64,000 nt of DNA from Beta vulgaris subsp. vulgaris (lineage: Eukaryota; Streptophyta; Magnoliopsida; Caryophyllales; Amaranthaceae): contig NC_079207.1 of NCBI RefSeq assembly GCF_026745355.1, positions 11,351,625 to 11,415,624 on the forward strand, written 5' to 3'. Below are positions 23,392 to 36,270 of this stretch, piece after piece (within the stretch, counting starts at the first letter, position 1; each line of letters starts with the position of its first letter). The position numbers were made by a program, and so were the translations under genes. The notes under the pieces were generated by a model. It saw nothing but the letters and a program-made list of their open reading frames with translations, was not told the DNA's origin and did no database searches.

Positions 23392-24653
23392 CGGGCCGGA
23401 TCCGCTGAAAACCAAGACAAAGCTGAAAACTGAAAACTTGAGATCTGGACCGTTGGATCAAACAAACCAAGATCGCGTGGCTGATATTACTTCTTGTTAT
23501 TTTCTTTCACCATACTGAAAACTTAGCTCCTTTTTCTTTTCAAGAGCACAAGCACGCTTCTCTCTCTCCCTTTCTTTCTCCCTGAATCTCTCATGAATTC
23601 GGATCTGCCGCAAGAAAAACCTAAGATTTATGATTCAAAGTCATCCGAATCAATTTAATCGAGATTAAAAGGAGTTATTTCACTTGCTAGTTTCAATTTC
23701 AGTTTTCGAAATCCCTAGCTATCGAAATCCCTAATTTTTCGATTGCTCTTAATTTCGAAATCTGTAATTGATTGAAAATTGTTGAAGATCTGAAGCTATT
23801 GATCCAGACTAAGACGGAAAAAAAAGGTATTGATTTTTGGTTTTCGTGGATTGTTGTTGATTTTCGTACTGGTGTCCGATTACCTCATTCTAGGCTTCTG
23901 TTTCCTATACCAGTTTTATGATTTGGTCAACTGGTGAGAGGGGAACTTTTTCTTTTTTTTGGGTGAATGAACCTGATACTATCATTTTCATGCAATGTTT
24001 CTCTAACCAAATCTCTATTTACATATTTGTCTTTGCATCTACCCAGTACAATTTAGTTAAAGTTAGGACCTTTTTGCTATCATATTCTGATAATATAAAC
24101 AGAATTGTGGAATTAGTAAAAGTGCTTCGGTTTCTTTTAAAACTTGACAAACGTATAATCATGATTAGAATAAGTATCACTATCTTTGATCTTACCAGTT
24201 ACCAACAAACTAGCTGTATAACATCTTGATCCACTTCCAAAACCAAAAAGAATATGGGTAATTTATACATTGATAAGGGTAACTAATAAGATAATTTGAG
24301 CAACTAATGTTTTTATATGTACATAACAAGTAAATAATAACACACGTTACATTGACTTGATTACACAAAGGATAACTTATACATTGATAAGGGTAACTAA
24401 TAAGATAAGTTGAGCAACTAAAGATTTTACATTGACTTGGTTAGATAAAGGATAACTTATAGATAGATAAAGGTAACTAATAAGATAATTTGAGCAACTG
24501 AGGAACAAGAGAGAGAAAATCAGGTAGGAGGAAAAAAATGGGCACGCAACGTGGCTAAATCATGGCCATTTAATTTTTTCTTCTAAATCCGATGGCTAAT
24601 ATTGCTTGTTTTCAGTTTTCAGCCTAATAGTGGTTTTCACAAGATCCTATTCC
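23392..24653. mobile_element. Element C: TGAAAAC-type relative of A
   Basis: 1262 bp. The left end CGGGCCGGATCCGCTGAAAAC is followed by GCTGAAAACTGAAAAC (23432-23447). The inverse complement of the right end reads GGAATAGGATCTTGTGAAAAC then GCTGAAAACTGAAAAC. The spacing is as in A and B, with TGAAAAC in place of GTGAGAA. The interior at 24258-24510 has repeats of GGTAACTAATAAGATAA and GAGCAACTAA. No coding capacity. Confidence 0.65.
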
Positions 24654-24835
<182 letters not shown>

Positions 24836-25396
24836 GGAATGAGATCCCGTGAAAACTATCTTTAGGGTGAAAACTGAAAACAAGGGTAATTTTTAACCCC
24901 TTTAGGGTAACTTTTAACACTTTTAGGGTAACTTTTGCCAGTTTTGGGGTAACTTTTGCCAGTTTTGGGGTAACTTTATTATATTAAGGGTAGTTCTATA
25001 TATTTGAAGGATAACTTTATTTATTATAAGACTAACTATTATAAAACTGAAATTCATACAACCTATTAGCCCAATTGGCAAAACATTGTGTAAGACACAA
25101 CGATGTAGGTTCGAATCTTTCATAGGTTTCACTATAATCAAAGTTAAAATAAGTTACCCTTAAAATAATCTAAAAAGTTGTCATAAAAAAGGTAAAAGTT
25201 ACCCTAAAAGTGGTAATAGTTACTCTTATTAATAAATAAGTTACCCTTGAAATATATAGAACTTCCCTTAATATAATAAAGTTACCCTAAAACTGACAAA
25301 AGTTACCCTAAAGTGTTAAAAGTTACCCTAAAAGGGTTAAAAGTTACCTTGTTTTCAGTTTTCAGATTAAGAGCTGTTTTCAGCGGATCCTACCCC
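24836..25396. mobile_element. Element D: foldback relative of C with a tRNA-like loop
   Basis: 561 bp. The left end GGAATGAGATCCCGTGAAAAC is followed by GGTGAAAACTGAAAAC. The inverse complement of the right end is GGGGTAGGATCCGCTGAAAAC then TCTGAAAACTGAAAAC. Unlike C, the match continues inward: 24885-25020 (GGGTAACTTTT motifs) pairs with 25200-25350 (AAAAGTTACCC motifs), giving arms of about 200 bp. The loop holds a tRNA-like sequence (25060-25128). Flanked by TA/CATA on both sides. Confidence 0.7.
25060..25128 (+). pseudogene. tRNA-like pseudogene in the loop of element D
   Basis: A 7-bp acceptor pair AACCTAT (25060) / ATAGGTT (25122) encloses TA at positions 8-9, a box A-like TTAGCCCAATTGGC, an anticodon-arm-like TTGTGTAAGACACAA and a box B GGTTCGAATCT (25108). 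The D-stem and T-stem do not pair well, and the overall length (69 nt) is short, so this is not a working tRNA. With loop GTAAGAC the anticodon would be AAG, but this is weak. A tRNA-derived SINE head is an alternative. Confidence 0.5.
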
Positions 25397-25586
25397 TATA
25401 TATATATATATATATACATACATATATATATACATACATATATATATACATATATATACATATATATATATACATATACATATATATATACGTATACATA
25501 TATATATACGTATACATATATATATACGTATACATATATATATACGTATACATATATATATATACGTATACATATATATATATACG

Positions 25587-25626
<40 letters not shown>

Positions 25627-25645
25627 TATATATACATATATATAC

Positions 25646-25688
<43 letters not shown>
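25397..25688. repeat. TA/CATA/TACG compound microsatellite
   Basis: Includes a repeated TATATATACGTATACA unit (25490-25590), then CATA and TA runs. Confidence 0.95.
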
Positions 25689-25694
<6 letters not shown>

Positions 25695-26037
25695 TCGCGA
25701 AAGAAAAAAGGGGAAGTTTCAAAACTGGGCACAAAAGGCTCCAAAATTGCAGACAACTCACCCCCCTAACCTTGATATTCTATTAGTATTATAGGGGACT
25801 TTATCATGATCTTACGAATTGAAAGTTCTCAAAATGGAACAACGAGTTCTTTTGCGGTGGGTTGATAACCTGAATGCGACGTTCCTTCTCGTCCCTTCTC
25901 GAGCTAATTTGCATCGATATATAGGCCTATATCATCTTTCTTTAAGAAAGGTTTCCAAACCTATTCACTCCCTACACCTTTTAACTAAAGAACTCGTTAG
26001 CATGTGAGAGGGATGCAATTGCTTATGCGGCTGCATC
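25689..26037. other. Older target DNA split by an LTR insertion (left part)
   Basis: Continuous with 29353-29704 before the 3.3-kb LTR landed. Reading across the GCATC target site gives a short frame with ordinary composition (ERDAIAYAAASL...), but no family is recognisable and neighbouring frames are closed. Confidence 0.3.
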
Positions 26038-26639
26038 TGTAACATCTCCGATATTTTAATTGATAATCTCTAAAATATGCTTAATTTAATGTCATTAGGC
26101 AGTAGCGGAAATACCGTCTATCGGATTATTACTTTCTAACCATAATAAAAGGTTGTCTAATTATCATAACTAAAGATTAATTATCCAAATATCATCCAAA
26201 GTGAGGTTATAAACCTCTTACAACCCCAGGTTATCAAAATGACGAAATTTCTGAATGTCATAAAGTAGAGCATGATACAAAATATCATAATTCCTATTTC
26301 TCACTCTAGCCCGTTAACCACCCGAATTCATTAGCTTTCTTCACCTGTAAAATATATATATAGGGGTCCACAGTTAGTGGGGAGCAACTAGGAGTCCTCC
26401 CAGGTTAAACAAGATCAAATAAGCTAATTATGGTAATCAATGTTGATTATAGTAACCATATAGTATCATAGACATCCACAACATCGCCAATAATCATAAT
26501 TCCTCGTAAAAATAGTAATATGCTCAAAATAACCATTTATATCAAAATAGACTCAATTTCCAAATCCAAATCCAAATCCAAATACCTCCCCCCAAATAAT
26601 CATTCAATACAACATCACAACCATCAGCATCGAGGGGAG

Positions 26640-27160
26640 AACTAAACGCAAGTGGATAGATGTACACCTAGCTCAGCATACAACCACCCACGGTTCCTAC
26701 ATGATAGAAGAATTAGGACACGCACACCCAGCTCAGCATACGATATCCTATGTCTAAGAAATGGCCATAACTCCCATTGCTAGTTTCAACTCACCCAGCT
26801 TAGTATAACCTAGCACTGGACACTAATATCAAAGCGGACTTACGTATCCAGCTCAGCACGTAAGTTAACTCTATGTACCCAGCTCAGCACAATAGGATTT
26901 CTCTTCCTCGACAAAAAAACCAATGTATCCAGCTCAATACAAAGGTAATGACTCAATCAAATATCATTTCAAAAATATCTCTATGTACCCATTTCAGTAC
27001 AATAGTAAACATCATCTCAAAACATCTTTTTGGACCCAGCTCAGTGCAAAGCTAAAATTATCTCAATACAATACTTTGTACCCAACACATTACAAAGTAA
27101 AAATCATGTATGATCTCAACAACACTTTGTACCCGTCACAGTACAAGGTAAAAACTAATT
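26640..27160 (+). repeat. Degenerate ACCCAGCTCAGCA repeats in the LTR
   Basis: About ten variants of (T)ACCCAGCTCAGYACAA spaced 35-90 bp apart, for example at 26668, 26727, 26798, 26848, 26877, 26927 and 27036. Confidence 0.75.
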
Positions 27161-27289
27161 AAAAATTAAGATCATAACATAATCAAAGTAGTAGTAAACA
27201 TGAGATTATTAACAACATCATTTTTAGAACAGTTTCAAATCATTTTATTTAGTACAAAAATGAAGTTTTATAATCATCACAAAAACTTA

Positions 27290-27760
27290 TCAAATCGACA
27301 TAAAAGTTGATGGAATCACCCAATTCAACTTAATATCAACTCAAATAATATTTTAATCCAAAAATACATACACTTGTCAAATTGACATACAAGTTGATGG
27401 AATCATCCAACTCAACTTATTATCAACATAAACAATATTTTAAACCAAAAATACAAAGTTTGTCAAATTGACATAAAAGTTGACGGAATCACCCAATTCA
27501 ACTTAATATCAACATTAATAATATTTCAAACCAAAAATACACAACTTGTCAAATTGACATAAAAGTTGATGGAATCACCCAATCCAACTTAATATCAACA
27601 TAAACAATATTTTCAACCAAAAATACACAACTTGTCAAATTGACATAAAAGTTGATGGAATCACCCAATTCAACTTAATATCAACATAAACAATATTTTA
27701 AACCAAAAATACACAACTTGTCAAATTAACATAAAAGCTGTTGTAATTATTCTGAAAATA
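27290..27760 (+). repeat. 86-bp tandem repeat array in the LTR
   Basis: The unit TCAAATTGACATAAAAGTTG... starts at 27290, 27377, 27463, 27549, 27635 and 27721, a regular 86-bp period (87 for the first). Units are very similar; the last decays by about 27745. Confidence 0.92.
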
Positions 27761-29352
27761 CATAACTAGTTTCGGTAATTAGGTTTTTCACTAAACAATA
27801 ATTTCGAATTTAAATCACTAAAATAAATTAATAATAACCCAAAATTAATATTAGTGATATTAGTCACGAAATACCTTAATATTAATAAAATTTTAACAAG
27901 TTCATTTTGTTTCAAAAAGATAAATTATAAATTAATAGATTTTTGAATTAAACAATTTACTAATCAGAAAAATAATAATTTGAAAAATTCATACAATAAT
28001 TCAAGTAGGTTAATCACGACTATAAAATGAGGATTTAAATATAAAATTAGATATCTTGAATAATTTTTGTGAGTATAAAAATAAATTTTGAAATTTAAAC
28101 GTATTCTAAAACACTAAAATACTATCGGATATAACTGCACAATTAACAAAATAAGTTTCCAAAATTCAAATTAAATCACACCAACAAGTTAATAACATGC
28201 ATGAGTTCCTAAAACTACTAAATAATTCATTTTATCAAGATTTATACATATAAAATCAGTAAATATATATTATACACTTAAATACACATATGTAAATCGA
28301 AAATCATAATTAACAATAAAATTCACATAAATCCGAAAATTTATATATAATTCACGTAAATTCACATAATCCATATCAAATATTATTATAGCTATTTTTA
28401 CTATAATATATATTAATTAACTATAATTAACTTATTAATCCAAATCAAACTAGGATTAAAGCTAGTTACCTGAATTTTAGTGAAAAATAGAATGGAGATA
28501 ATAAGAGAACACGAGCTAAGATCCTTCCTCTTCCACAAGCTCTAAATCAAAAGTATCACCTTCTAAAAAATGTTCAAGGAAGATGTAGGTGTTATAATTT
28601 GAAGTAAAAATTAATAGAAGAAATTAGGAATTTAATTAAAAACAATTTGAAAATGCTATTAATAATTTTCTAAAGCTCAAAAATTACTCAAAATTTTTAT
28701 GGAGTACGAAAATGACATAGAAAGTGAGGGAGAATCTTACTCTTCAGTTTTAGGATGAAAATATCTTGGGTAAAAATTATTTGCTCCAAAACTTTATGTA
28801 AATAAGAAAAAAATGTCAAGAAGTCAAGGTAGTTGGAGGAGGGAGTAATTGGGTTGGCAAAGGGGTGAAAATTCTTGGAAACTTCCTCCAACATCCGAAT
28901 TTACTTCCCATAAATATTTCAAGACTTTTGGACCAAGTTTAATATTTTTTAAAGATTAAAACCTTAAAGTTAGTCAAATATTCAAATAAGCTTATAAATG
29001 CCTTAGAAAATCCGAAAATAAGTTAACACTATGACAAACTGATTTTAATAAATTTTAAATGAGTTTTATTAATTAATTGAAATTATTTTTACCGATTTCC
29101 TAATTTTTCTCCAAAATCGATTTTAAATTCAAATAAAATCTGAATATTGAAAATAAATTTCACAAAAATTATTTAAACATTAGGTAAATAAATACACAAT
29201 GTTAATGAAATAATAATATAAATTTTATGAATTTTCAAATCAAGATGAAAATTTTTATTGATTAAAACAGTGAAACGTTAACAGAGATAATTAAACACTT
29301 ATGAAATAAAATGCGAAAAATTCGGAGTGAATTTTTGAGGTGTTACAGCATC

Positions 29353-29704
29353 TCTTAACTCAAAGTGTGCGTTAAACCTCTTCTGCCAGTGGCATAAAGT
29401 GCCAACCTCCGCTTTCTTAGCTTCCATAACTCTAATTACTCCTTCCTATGGGCTATAACTCTAGACAAGTAATGCCATAACTCTAATTACTAATTTATGT
29501 AACTCTAAACAAGTGATGCCGTGACTTTAGCTACCACAAGTGATACCTCTAAACAAGTCTTGAGAAATTATTAATGTACAATTTCGTTATCACACCAATT
29601 CTTCCAGTTCATGATGCTTAGTCACATCAATTTTCATCTTCATAATGTTTATGGAAAAAATTACTTGACCAATACTGAGAAACATTATTATCGGCCACAT
29701 TCGA
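29353..29704. other. Older target DNA (right part), no gene recognised
   Basis: Continuation of 25689-26037 beyond the LTR. Contains CCATAACTCTAATTAC and AACTCTA repeats. No feature assigned. Confidence 0.4.
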
Positions 29705-32364
29705 TGTAACAACCAGTAAATAATAAATAATTAATGCACGATTAAGTAGCTTAACTCGGGAAATTTAAATGTGATCGTACGTAGGTAATACGTATGATAA
29801 GTTGTGTGTAAAAATAATTTGTGCTTTTGTGTAATTAGTATTTAGAAGGAATTATGTAAAGATAATAATATTATCAAGTTATGTGTAAACACTTAGGATC
29901 GATATATTATTTTAAGAAGTTGAGTTGTGAAATTGAGGGCTATTGGAAGATAAAAATTATGTTCAACTATTAAGCAAATTAACGGTTACGCTTAATAGAA
30001 TGGACTTTAGAAATTTCAATTAGAGTATGAGGTTAGGTATATCAAGTAAATTTTATGATGAGGATTATAATAAGAACAATTATGGGGTCTTAGAATACTA
30101 ACATATGGTATATTATAAGATTTGGAGTCATATTAAGACAAATGAGAAGAGCTGGAAAATTCTGAAATGCACCTAGTAGAATGGAGTCCCATTAAACCAC
30201 TTAATTGTGTCGATCAAGGCGTGGAATATACCTATACCTCCCTCACATACACCTCCATACTTCACATAATTTTCATCACTTAATTCCCACAAAAACCCAC
30301 TGCCCAAAACTCTTTCTCTCTCTTCCCCTTACACGCCATTTCTGGCGGTACAAGCAGAGGAGGTTTCTGCTTCTGTTTTCTCAAAATTTTCCTCAATAAC
30401 TCTAGCATGCAAGACCTGATCTTCATTATATACATATAGGAGCATACTGGGTAGCCAAGAAATCATTCGTTCAAGGTCAAGAAGCTCAAGAAAAAGAGAC
30501 ATCTTCCTCAACCAGAAAAACAGTAGGTATGTTGATTTGTTTGGGTAAATTGAAGTACTTTCCCTAAGTCAATCCTTATGAATTTTTGTGTGGATATAAA
30601 TAGGTTTTAAGGATTCCAAGAAGGTAAAAATCTCGTCCAAAGGAGAAGGAGAAGTCGGATTATTGCTGTTAGAAGTGAAGGTACACATAAAACACTCCAT
30701 TTGGAAACCTAGTTTATACAAAAATTTGGTAAAATTATTGAGAACGATTTTAAGGAGGATTTTCTTGATTTTAGGTGATTAATATCTACTGTATATTAGT
30801 ATTTGATAAGGATTAATCATTGAATATTCAAAAATCAAGTGGAAAAGCATGTTCTTTCACTACATTATAACTAGTTATGTGATTTTGTTGTTTTTTCATG
30901 AACTTTTGTGTGTGATTGGAAATTGAATTGTTTTGGAATGAAGTTGGTTAATGGAACAGTAGGTTAAGTGATTGTTAAGAGTTTGCATGTGTAGGTATCA
31001 TGATTTTAAGAACATCCTTAATTGATAGTTGATTTTTACACTAAAAGGTGACTAAACTACCCTAGTTTCCATGTTTTTATGAAGTTATGTTTAGCAAATG
31101 ATAAGTGGAAGTTTTAAAGGATTATCTAAAAGTTTTTATCACTAATCTACTGTATTTTAGTATTAAACTTGTTAAAAATCTTTCTTATTCAATGACATAC
31201 CAAAGTAGAAGAATTTCACCTTAAAAACCGCATTTTAGACACGAATGTACTTTAGTTTTGCGTGAGAAGTTGGATAAATAATTTCTTTACAAATGAGGAG
31301 ATTTCCAGTAGGTTTAAGGTTGAAGAACTCCACTTATTAAGTTAATATTCAATTGAGATTCAAGCTAAGTACATCCTTGCTTCCGAAAAACATCCTTTTT
31401 ACTTAACATAACTTAAGTTCTTTACAAAAGGGATTAGATGATCAACTCTTGATTTTGATATGATATATCGCACCTCAAATTATCACTTAACTACTTTCAT
31501 AACCATCTTCAACCATTCTTATTGAAGTAATTAACAGTTTTCTTTCAATCACCGAACATTGGTGACTTGTTTCGAAATTGTGATAAATGGTTTGGAACTC
31601 TTTTTGCGTATAGAAGAGGAATGTGTGTATATGTGTAAGGACATGTCCTATAAAAGCTTGCAAGCGAGCAAAAAGTAGGAGTTTAACTCCGAATTGTGTG
31701 GAGGTTGCACTTAGGTGCACCTCAATGTGTGAACTCTTCTTCTTACGCATAACTAGAAACCGTTTTGACTTTGTGTGTGTATTGAGAAGTTTGTGATTAT
31801 CTTTTAAACATTAAATCGTGGAAATTCATGATGAGATGGTGTTTTTTTTTTTTAAAACATGGATTTTGCAAAGTAAATTTGGATTGTGAATACATTTTAT
31901 TCTCAGCCACCATAATTATCTTTGGGTTGATAAGTGTACCAGCGTAAGCTGATCTTTCTTTCTTCTTTTTGTTCTATGAACCTGTCCTGGTGGGGGCAGA
32001 TTTTTGTGCAGGAAATAGCAAACTAAGGTAATCTGAGGGAAGAGCGAATATGAAGTCATGTCCCAACTATCATAGCAGATGCAAGCTTGAACATGATCAC
32101 CTTTTGAGATTTAGTTCTGTTTATGAATACTGTTTAAACTTACGATTAAAATCTTATTTTGGGTTTGTAATAACTAAATTAATTTTCATGTGTGATGAAT
32201 GTTTAATTTAAGTGTAGCTCGTAGAGTCAATCCAGCCATATTAATGGGTTGACTCCAGCAGGTGACAGCCTCCGTAACGTTTGATTATGCTCTTGCTTCC
32301 ACTATTGCTAGAAAGTATAATTTTTAATTAATATTTAACTTAAGCTAGGATGGGGGCTGTTACA
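29705..32364 (+). mobile_element. Large LTR of a gypsy-type element (5' LTR)
   Basis: 2660 bp from TGTAACAACCAG to GGGGCTGTTACA, immediately followed by a primer binding site, so this is a 5' LTR in plus orientation. The segment aacctgtcctggtgggggca (31980-31999) also occurs, inverted, in the LTR at 39073-44574 (39431-39452), linking the two. A CT-rich stretch at 30300-30330 resembles an LTR promoter/leader. The internal region and second LTR are missing after about 32600. Confidence 0.75.
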
Positions 32365-32366
32365 AG

Positions 32367-32380
32367 TGGTATCCGAGCCA
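32367..32380 (+). promoter_or_regulatory. Primer binding site (tRNA-iMet type)
   Basis: TGGTATCCGAGCCA two bases after the LTR. It differs by one base from the canonical TGGTATCAGAGCC complement of initiator tRNA-Met. Confidence 0.75.
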
Positions 32381-32420
32381 AGGTTTTCTTCTTTTTAAAG
32401 AAAAATGAAAACGTGATTTT

Positions 32421-32580
32421 ACTAAAACAATTTTCAAATCAATTACAAAATCAAAGTCATAAATTTGAATTTTACTTGAACTTTAAAATGCAATAACATA
32501 ACTAAAACAATTTTCAAATCAATTACAAAATCAAAGTCATAAATTTGAATTTTACTTGAACTTTAAAATGCAATAACAAT
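32421..32580 (+). repeat. Two-copy 80-bp tandem repeat
   Basis: ACTAAAACAATTTTCAAATC starts at 32421 and 32501. The two units are identical or nearly so over their length, suggesting a recent duplication in the internal leader. Confidence 0.9.
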
Positions 32581-33006
32581 ACTAACATTTAATAGAAACA
32601 CCAAAAAACAACTTCTTCATCAAGTAATTTTTATATTTGTGTATTTATTCCACATGATATTTAATTAGAACTAATGATGATTGTAAATTACATTCTTCGA
32701 AATTACATTTAGATAAAATTTTAATAATCGCCAAAATAATCCACGCACGCATCGCATGCAAACAAGGCTAGTCTGCTCTATTGAATGAGTGGCTAGATCC
32801 TTTTTTTTCTAAACAAGATTGCTAAGATCATTGATTTACAGGTACTAAGCGTGATTGATCAATTGAATAGAAATCACAATTTGGTGCGCTTACCCGTATA
32901 ACAAAGGACAAATCTAAGCCGTGAATTTGGTTAAATCTAATGGTCTACATTATTTCTCACTTCTCATCTAAATATCATTTTCATGTGTTGTTACCCCTAT
33001 ATATAT
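32581..33006. other. Unassigned DNA
   Basis: No ORF, repeat or RNA gene recognised between the truncated LTR element and the LINE tail. Confidence 0.4.
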
Positions 33007-33556
33007 TTTTTATAAGTAAGTGGGCTATATAGATTTCAAACCAACAACAATTACAACCTAACAACCAAGCTCAAAAAACTTGGCCACACACACAACCACC
33101 TATTACAAAGAATCAAACTAATTTCTATCATTATCTGTTGTATGTTCTTTACAATATGATCTATACTATGTACTTTTTCAAGCCAATATACTTCATTTCT
33201 TGTCTGCCAAATGAAAAAAAACATAGCTTCAATGACCATAATCTGCACATCTCTTCTAAACTTGCTGCCTCTTCTTCTACGGCTGAACCAGTGAATCAAG
33301 TGTTGCATATCAACAAGTGGTGTATGCACATCACACCAAAGTTTCAACTGAGTAAGGCAAAACTTACTAAAATGACAAGAAAAAAGCGAGGATGAGTTTT
33401 CGTATGATCACTACACAACATACATAAGTCATCATTGCTCACACCAAAGTGGTGAAGTATAGACTTTGTCTAGAGCCTCTCCTGAACAACCAACCAGCTG
33501 CAAAAATTATGTTTAGGAATGACCATTTTTTTCCATAAGACAACACTCCAAGGAAT
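33007..33556 (-). pseudogene. LINE ORF2 remnant, 3' part (zf-RVT)
   Basis: Minus-strand frames give MVIPKHNFCSWLVVQERL (about 33480-33530) and then the tail HWFSRRRRGSKFRRDVQIMVIEAMFFFIWQTRNEVYW (33138-33300), the zf-RVT region of plant LINEs. A T-run at 33003-33011 fits the poly(A) tail. The ORF is cut at 33553-33556 by the CACTA insertion; the upstream part is at 46551-47212. Confidence 0.85.
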
Positions 33557-33947
33557 CACCAGTAGAATAAATGCTATTTGCTGCGGTGATATTGCTGCAG
33601 TTTTACCTATACGCAGCAATATTACACGCAAAAAGAAAAGAAAAAAATAAAAAATAACAATATTGCTGCGGTTCCCGCCCAAAACTGCAACAATATTGTC
33701 CAACGGATACATTTTGAAAAAAATGTGGGGCCTGGAGAGACTAATATTGCTGCGGTTTTGGGCGGGAAACCGCAACAATATAATAAAAAATATTTTTAAA
33801 AATGCGGTTTCCCGCCCAAAACCGCAGCAATATTGACTGCTCTAAAAAAAAAAGACGCGGCCCAATTAGGGTTTATTTTCTTCTTCCTCTTAACAACTCC
33901 TCCCAGCCGTTTTTTCTAAACCTTCTCTCCTCTCTCTCTCTCCTCTC

Positions 33948-34352
33948 TAGGGATGGAAATGGGTGGGATTCGAGGAGGGTGGAGCATCACCCGCATCCGT
34001 TACCCGCATCCATCCGCTCCACCCGCATCCATCCATCCATCACCCACCGGGTGAAACGGGTGGGTCGGGTGATAAACGGATGAAACCATGTAGTATATTT
34101 TGTAATGAAATTTGTGATATGATATGCATGATATAAAATATTTCTATCAAAAATATAAAAATTAAGTAAGTTTACATGTAAAACTTAATAAATGGGTGAT
34201 GGGTTGGAGGTTAAACGGGTGGTAGATCGGGTGACAGGTGAAAAAATTCTTACCCACCACCCGCTTTCCATCCATTTAAATCGGGTTTTTCATCCATTGA
34301 AAAAACCGGGTTAAACGGGTGATGAATCATCCATCACCCATTTCCATCCTTA
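33948..34352. mobile_element. hAT-type MITE
   Basis: 405 bp, TAGGGATGGAAATGGGTG to CACCCATTTCCATCCTTA, with a perfect 8-bp duplication CTCCTCTC (33940-33947, 34353-34360). The target was a CT-rich stretch, which limits the weight of the duplication, but the inverted termini support the call. Internal ACCCGC/GCGGGT and CATCCATC motifs. Confidence 0.85.
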
Positions 34353-34564
34353 CTCCTCTCTCTCTCCCTCTCATTTCCTCCTCATCAACGACGAAGAAAC
34401 TGACTCTCTTTCACTCCTTCCTGACCTCGAACTCCCAAAATCTTCGACAGATTCGACTCTTCTTCTTCCTCCTCCGACGAATTATCTCCTTCTTCTTCAT
34501 CCTCCACTCACCAAAACCCTAATTCCACCACCTCGAACTCTCTCTCATCTCCTCCTCAGCAACG

Positions 34565-34665
34565 ACGACATCTCTCCGTCGTGCTTCAACATAGTTGTCT
34601 CTCCATCGTGCTTCAACATCGTCGTCTCTCCGTCGTGCTTCAACATCGTCGTCTCTCCGTCGTTT
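34565..34665 (+). repeat. 27-bp minisatellite (about 3.5 units)
   Basis: The unit TCTCTCCGTCGTGCTTCAACATCGTCG is repeated with few changes inside a CT-rich, gene-like part of the CACTA. Confidence 0.8.
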
Positions 34666-36103
34666 GTCTTTAGATCTCAGCGAAATTTTCACCCTCGTTG
34701 CTTTTAGATCTCAAGCGCGTCTCTTCCCTCGCCTCGTCCGTGTCTCCGTCGCGAGAAGAAGCCTCGTACCGGTGGTGGTTCATCCACGTCTCTGTCGCGA
34801 GAAGCAGCCTCGTACCAGCGGGTTTCAAGATTCAGAGTTGTCTCGACCATCGATTTTTGCCTTTTTTTTCGTTTTTTAATCTGTTTTTAGATTTTGTTTC
34901 AGATTTTTTTGATTTTTTGTAATATATTTTTGTCAGATCAGTTTGTTTTTTTTTCAGATCAGTTTTTTATTTTTTTTGTAATATATTTTAGTTTTCATTA
35001 TATTTTTTGTAATTAGTCATTTAGTTGTAAGGTTATTTTTTTATTTTTGAAATTAATCATTTAGTTGTAAGGTTGTTTTTTTATGATTGTAATTAGTCAT
35101 TAAGGTAAGGTAATTAATCTTATGTTTTTTCATCTTAAGTTTGTGTAAATTTGGTGTATAGTGAATGGGTAACTTGTATGGTTTTAATATTTCAAATTTA
35201 ATTGCAAATTAAATTTTTTTTTTTTTTTTTTTTGCCTGTATCGGGACCTATTGCTGCGGTTTTGGGCCAGAAACCGCAGCAATATTGTGGAATATTGCTG
35301 CGGTTTATGGCCCAAAACCGCAACAATATTCCGTGTTAACTAGATAATAAATAAAAATATTGCTGCGGTTTGTCCTAAAAACCGCAGCAATATTTGTAGA
35401 TATCACTAGTGGAAAAAACTCCTTGTGCTACTTATCAAGTGCTTGGGTTGATTAATCAACCGAAGCACTTATTCACAAGTGCTCCGGTTGACTAATCAAC
35501 CCAAGCACTTGTGAAATAAGTGCTCCGGTTGATTAATCAACCCAAGCACTTGTGAAATAAGTGCTCCGGTTGATTAATCAACCCATGCACTTGATTGAAC
35601 TCTGATTTTCCCTTCCAATAAGAAGTAATTAATTTTCAACTCTCTCTAAGCCCACTTCTCCCTCCCTCCCTCCCTCCCTCCCTCCCAATTACTTCCCTCA
35701 ATTGGACTCTCTCAAAAGAACCCTCACTCGCAAGTCGCACCGTTCCTCCTTCCGCCGATCCTTCGCACCCTCGTCCTTCGCTTCCACCGTCCCTCCCTCC
35801 GTCGTCCCTCGCTCTCTCTCTCTCTCAGTCATCCTCACTCGCCAGACGCCAGTTCGCCTTCTTCGGCTTCGCGAATCGCGACCCAGACATCAGTTCGAAG
35901 CTTGTAAGTTGTTAGTTTATACTTTTGTGTTTTAATTTCATATTTTTCAACTTTTCTAAGTTTATATATGTTAGATTCTTAAATTAATTGAATATTTAGA
36001 TGTAAATTTGTTGAATTTGGACATTGTTGATTAATTAGTTAGGGTTTGATTATTGAAATTCAAAATTGAATTTGACAATTGATTTTATGAATACAATTAG
36101 GAA

Positions 36104-36270
36104 ATGACAATTGGTTCACTCACGCTATGGAACTCGCTGCGTGAAAGTTACTCCATTGATGAAGTTACGAAACCATGGATGAGAACTCAAAGGTCGTCGA
36201 AGTCCGGCCTCCCTGGTTGCTCCATCAACGGGGACACTCCTGGACTCGCTACAATCTCCCAAAATACAGT
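36104..36270 (+). pseudogene. Unidentified exon-like segment in the CACTA
   Basis: A frame from 36178 reads MDENSKVVEVRPPWLLHQRG... and continues HSWTRYNLPKYSKF, with base composition more GC-rich than its surroundings. It begins after an AG and ends near a GTAAGT-type site (CAGTAAGT at 36268). Family not recognised. Likely a captured host exon. Confidence 0.35.

Larger units (their letters stand above)
26038..29347 (-). mobile_element. Large solo LTR, gypsy-type (TGTAACA...TGTTACA)
   Basis: 3310 bp from TGTAACATCTCC (26038) to GAGGTGTTACA (29347), flanked by a perfect 5-bp duplication GCATC (26033-26037, 29348-29352). TG...CA ends and the 5-bp duplication are those of an LTR retrotransposon, but no gag-pol, PBS or PPT is inside, so this is best read as one LTR left after recombination. 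A GCAGTAGCGGAAATA box near 26098 matches GCAGCGGAATA in the LTR at 39073, suggesting the same family read on the minus strand. A long non-coding element is the alternative. Confidence 0.7.

Noticed and set aside
23918..24229. 103-codon ORF in element C
   Set aside because: AT-driven hydrophobic composition, no motif, no conserved context.
25060..25128. Functional tRNA gene
   Set aside because: D-stem and T-stem do not pair and the length is short; kept only as a tRNA-like pseudogene.
26640..27160. ACCCAGCTCAG repeats as regulatory operators
   Set aside because: They lie inside an LTR, with irregular spacing and no adjacent gene.
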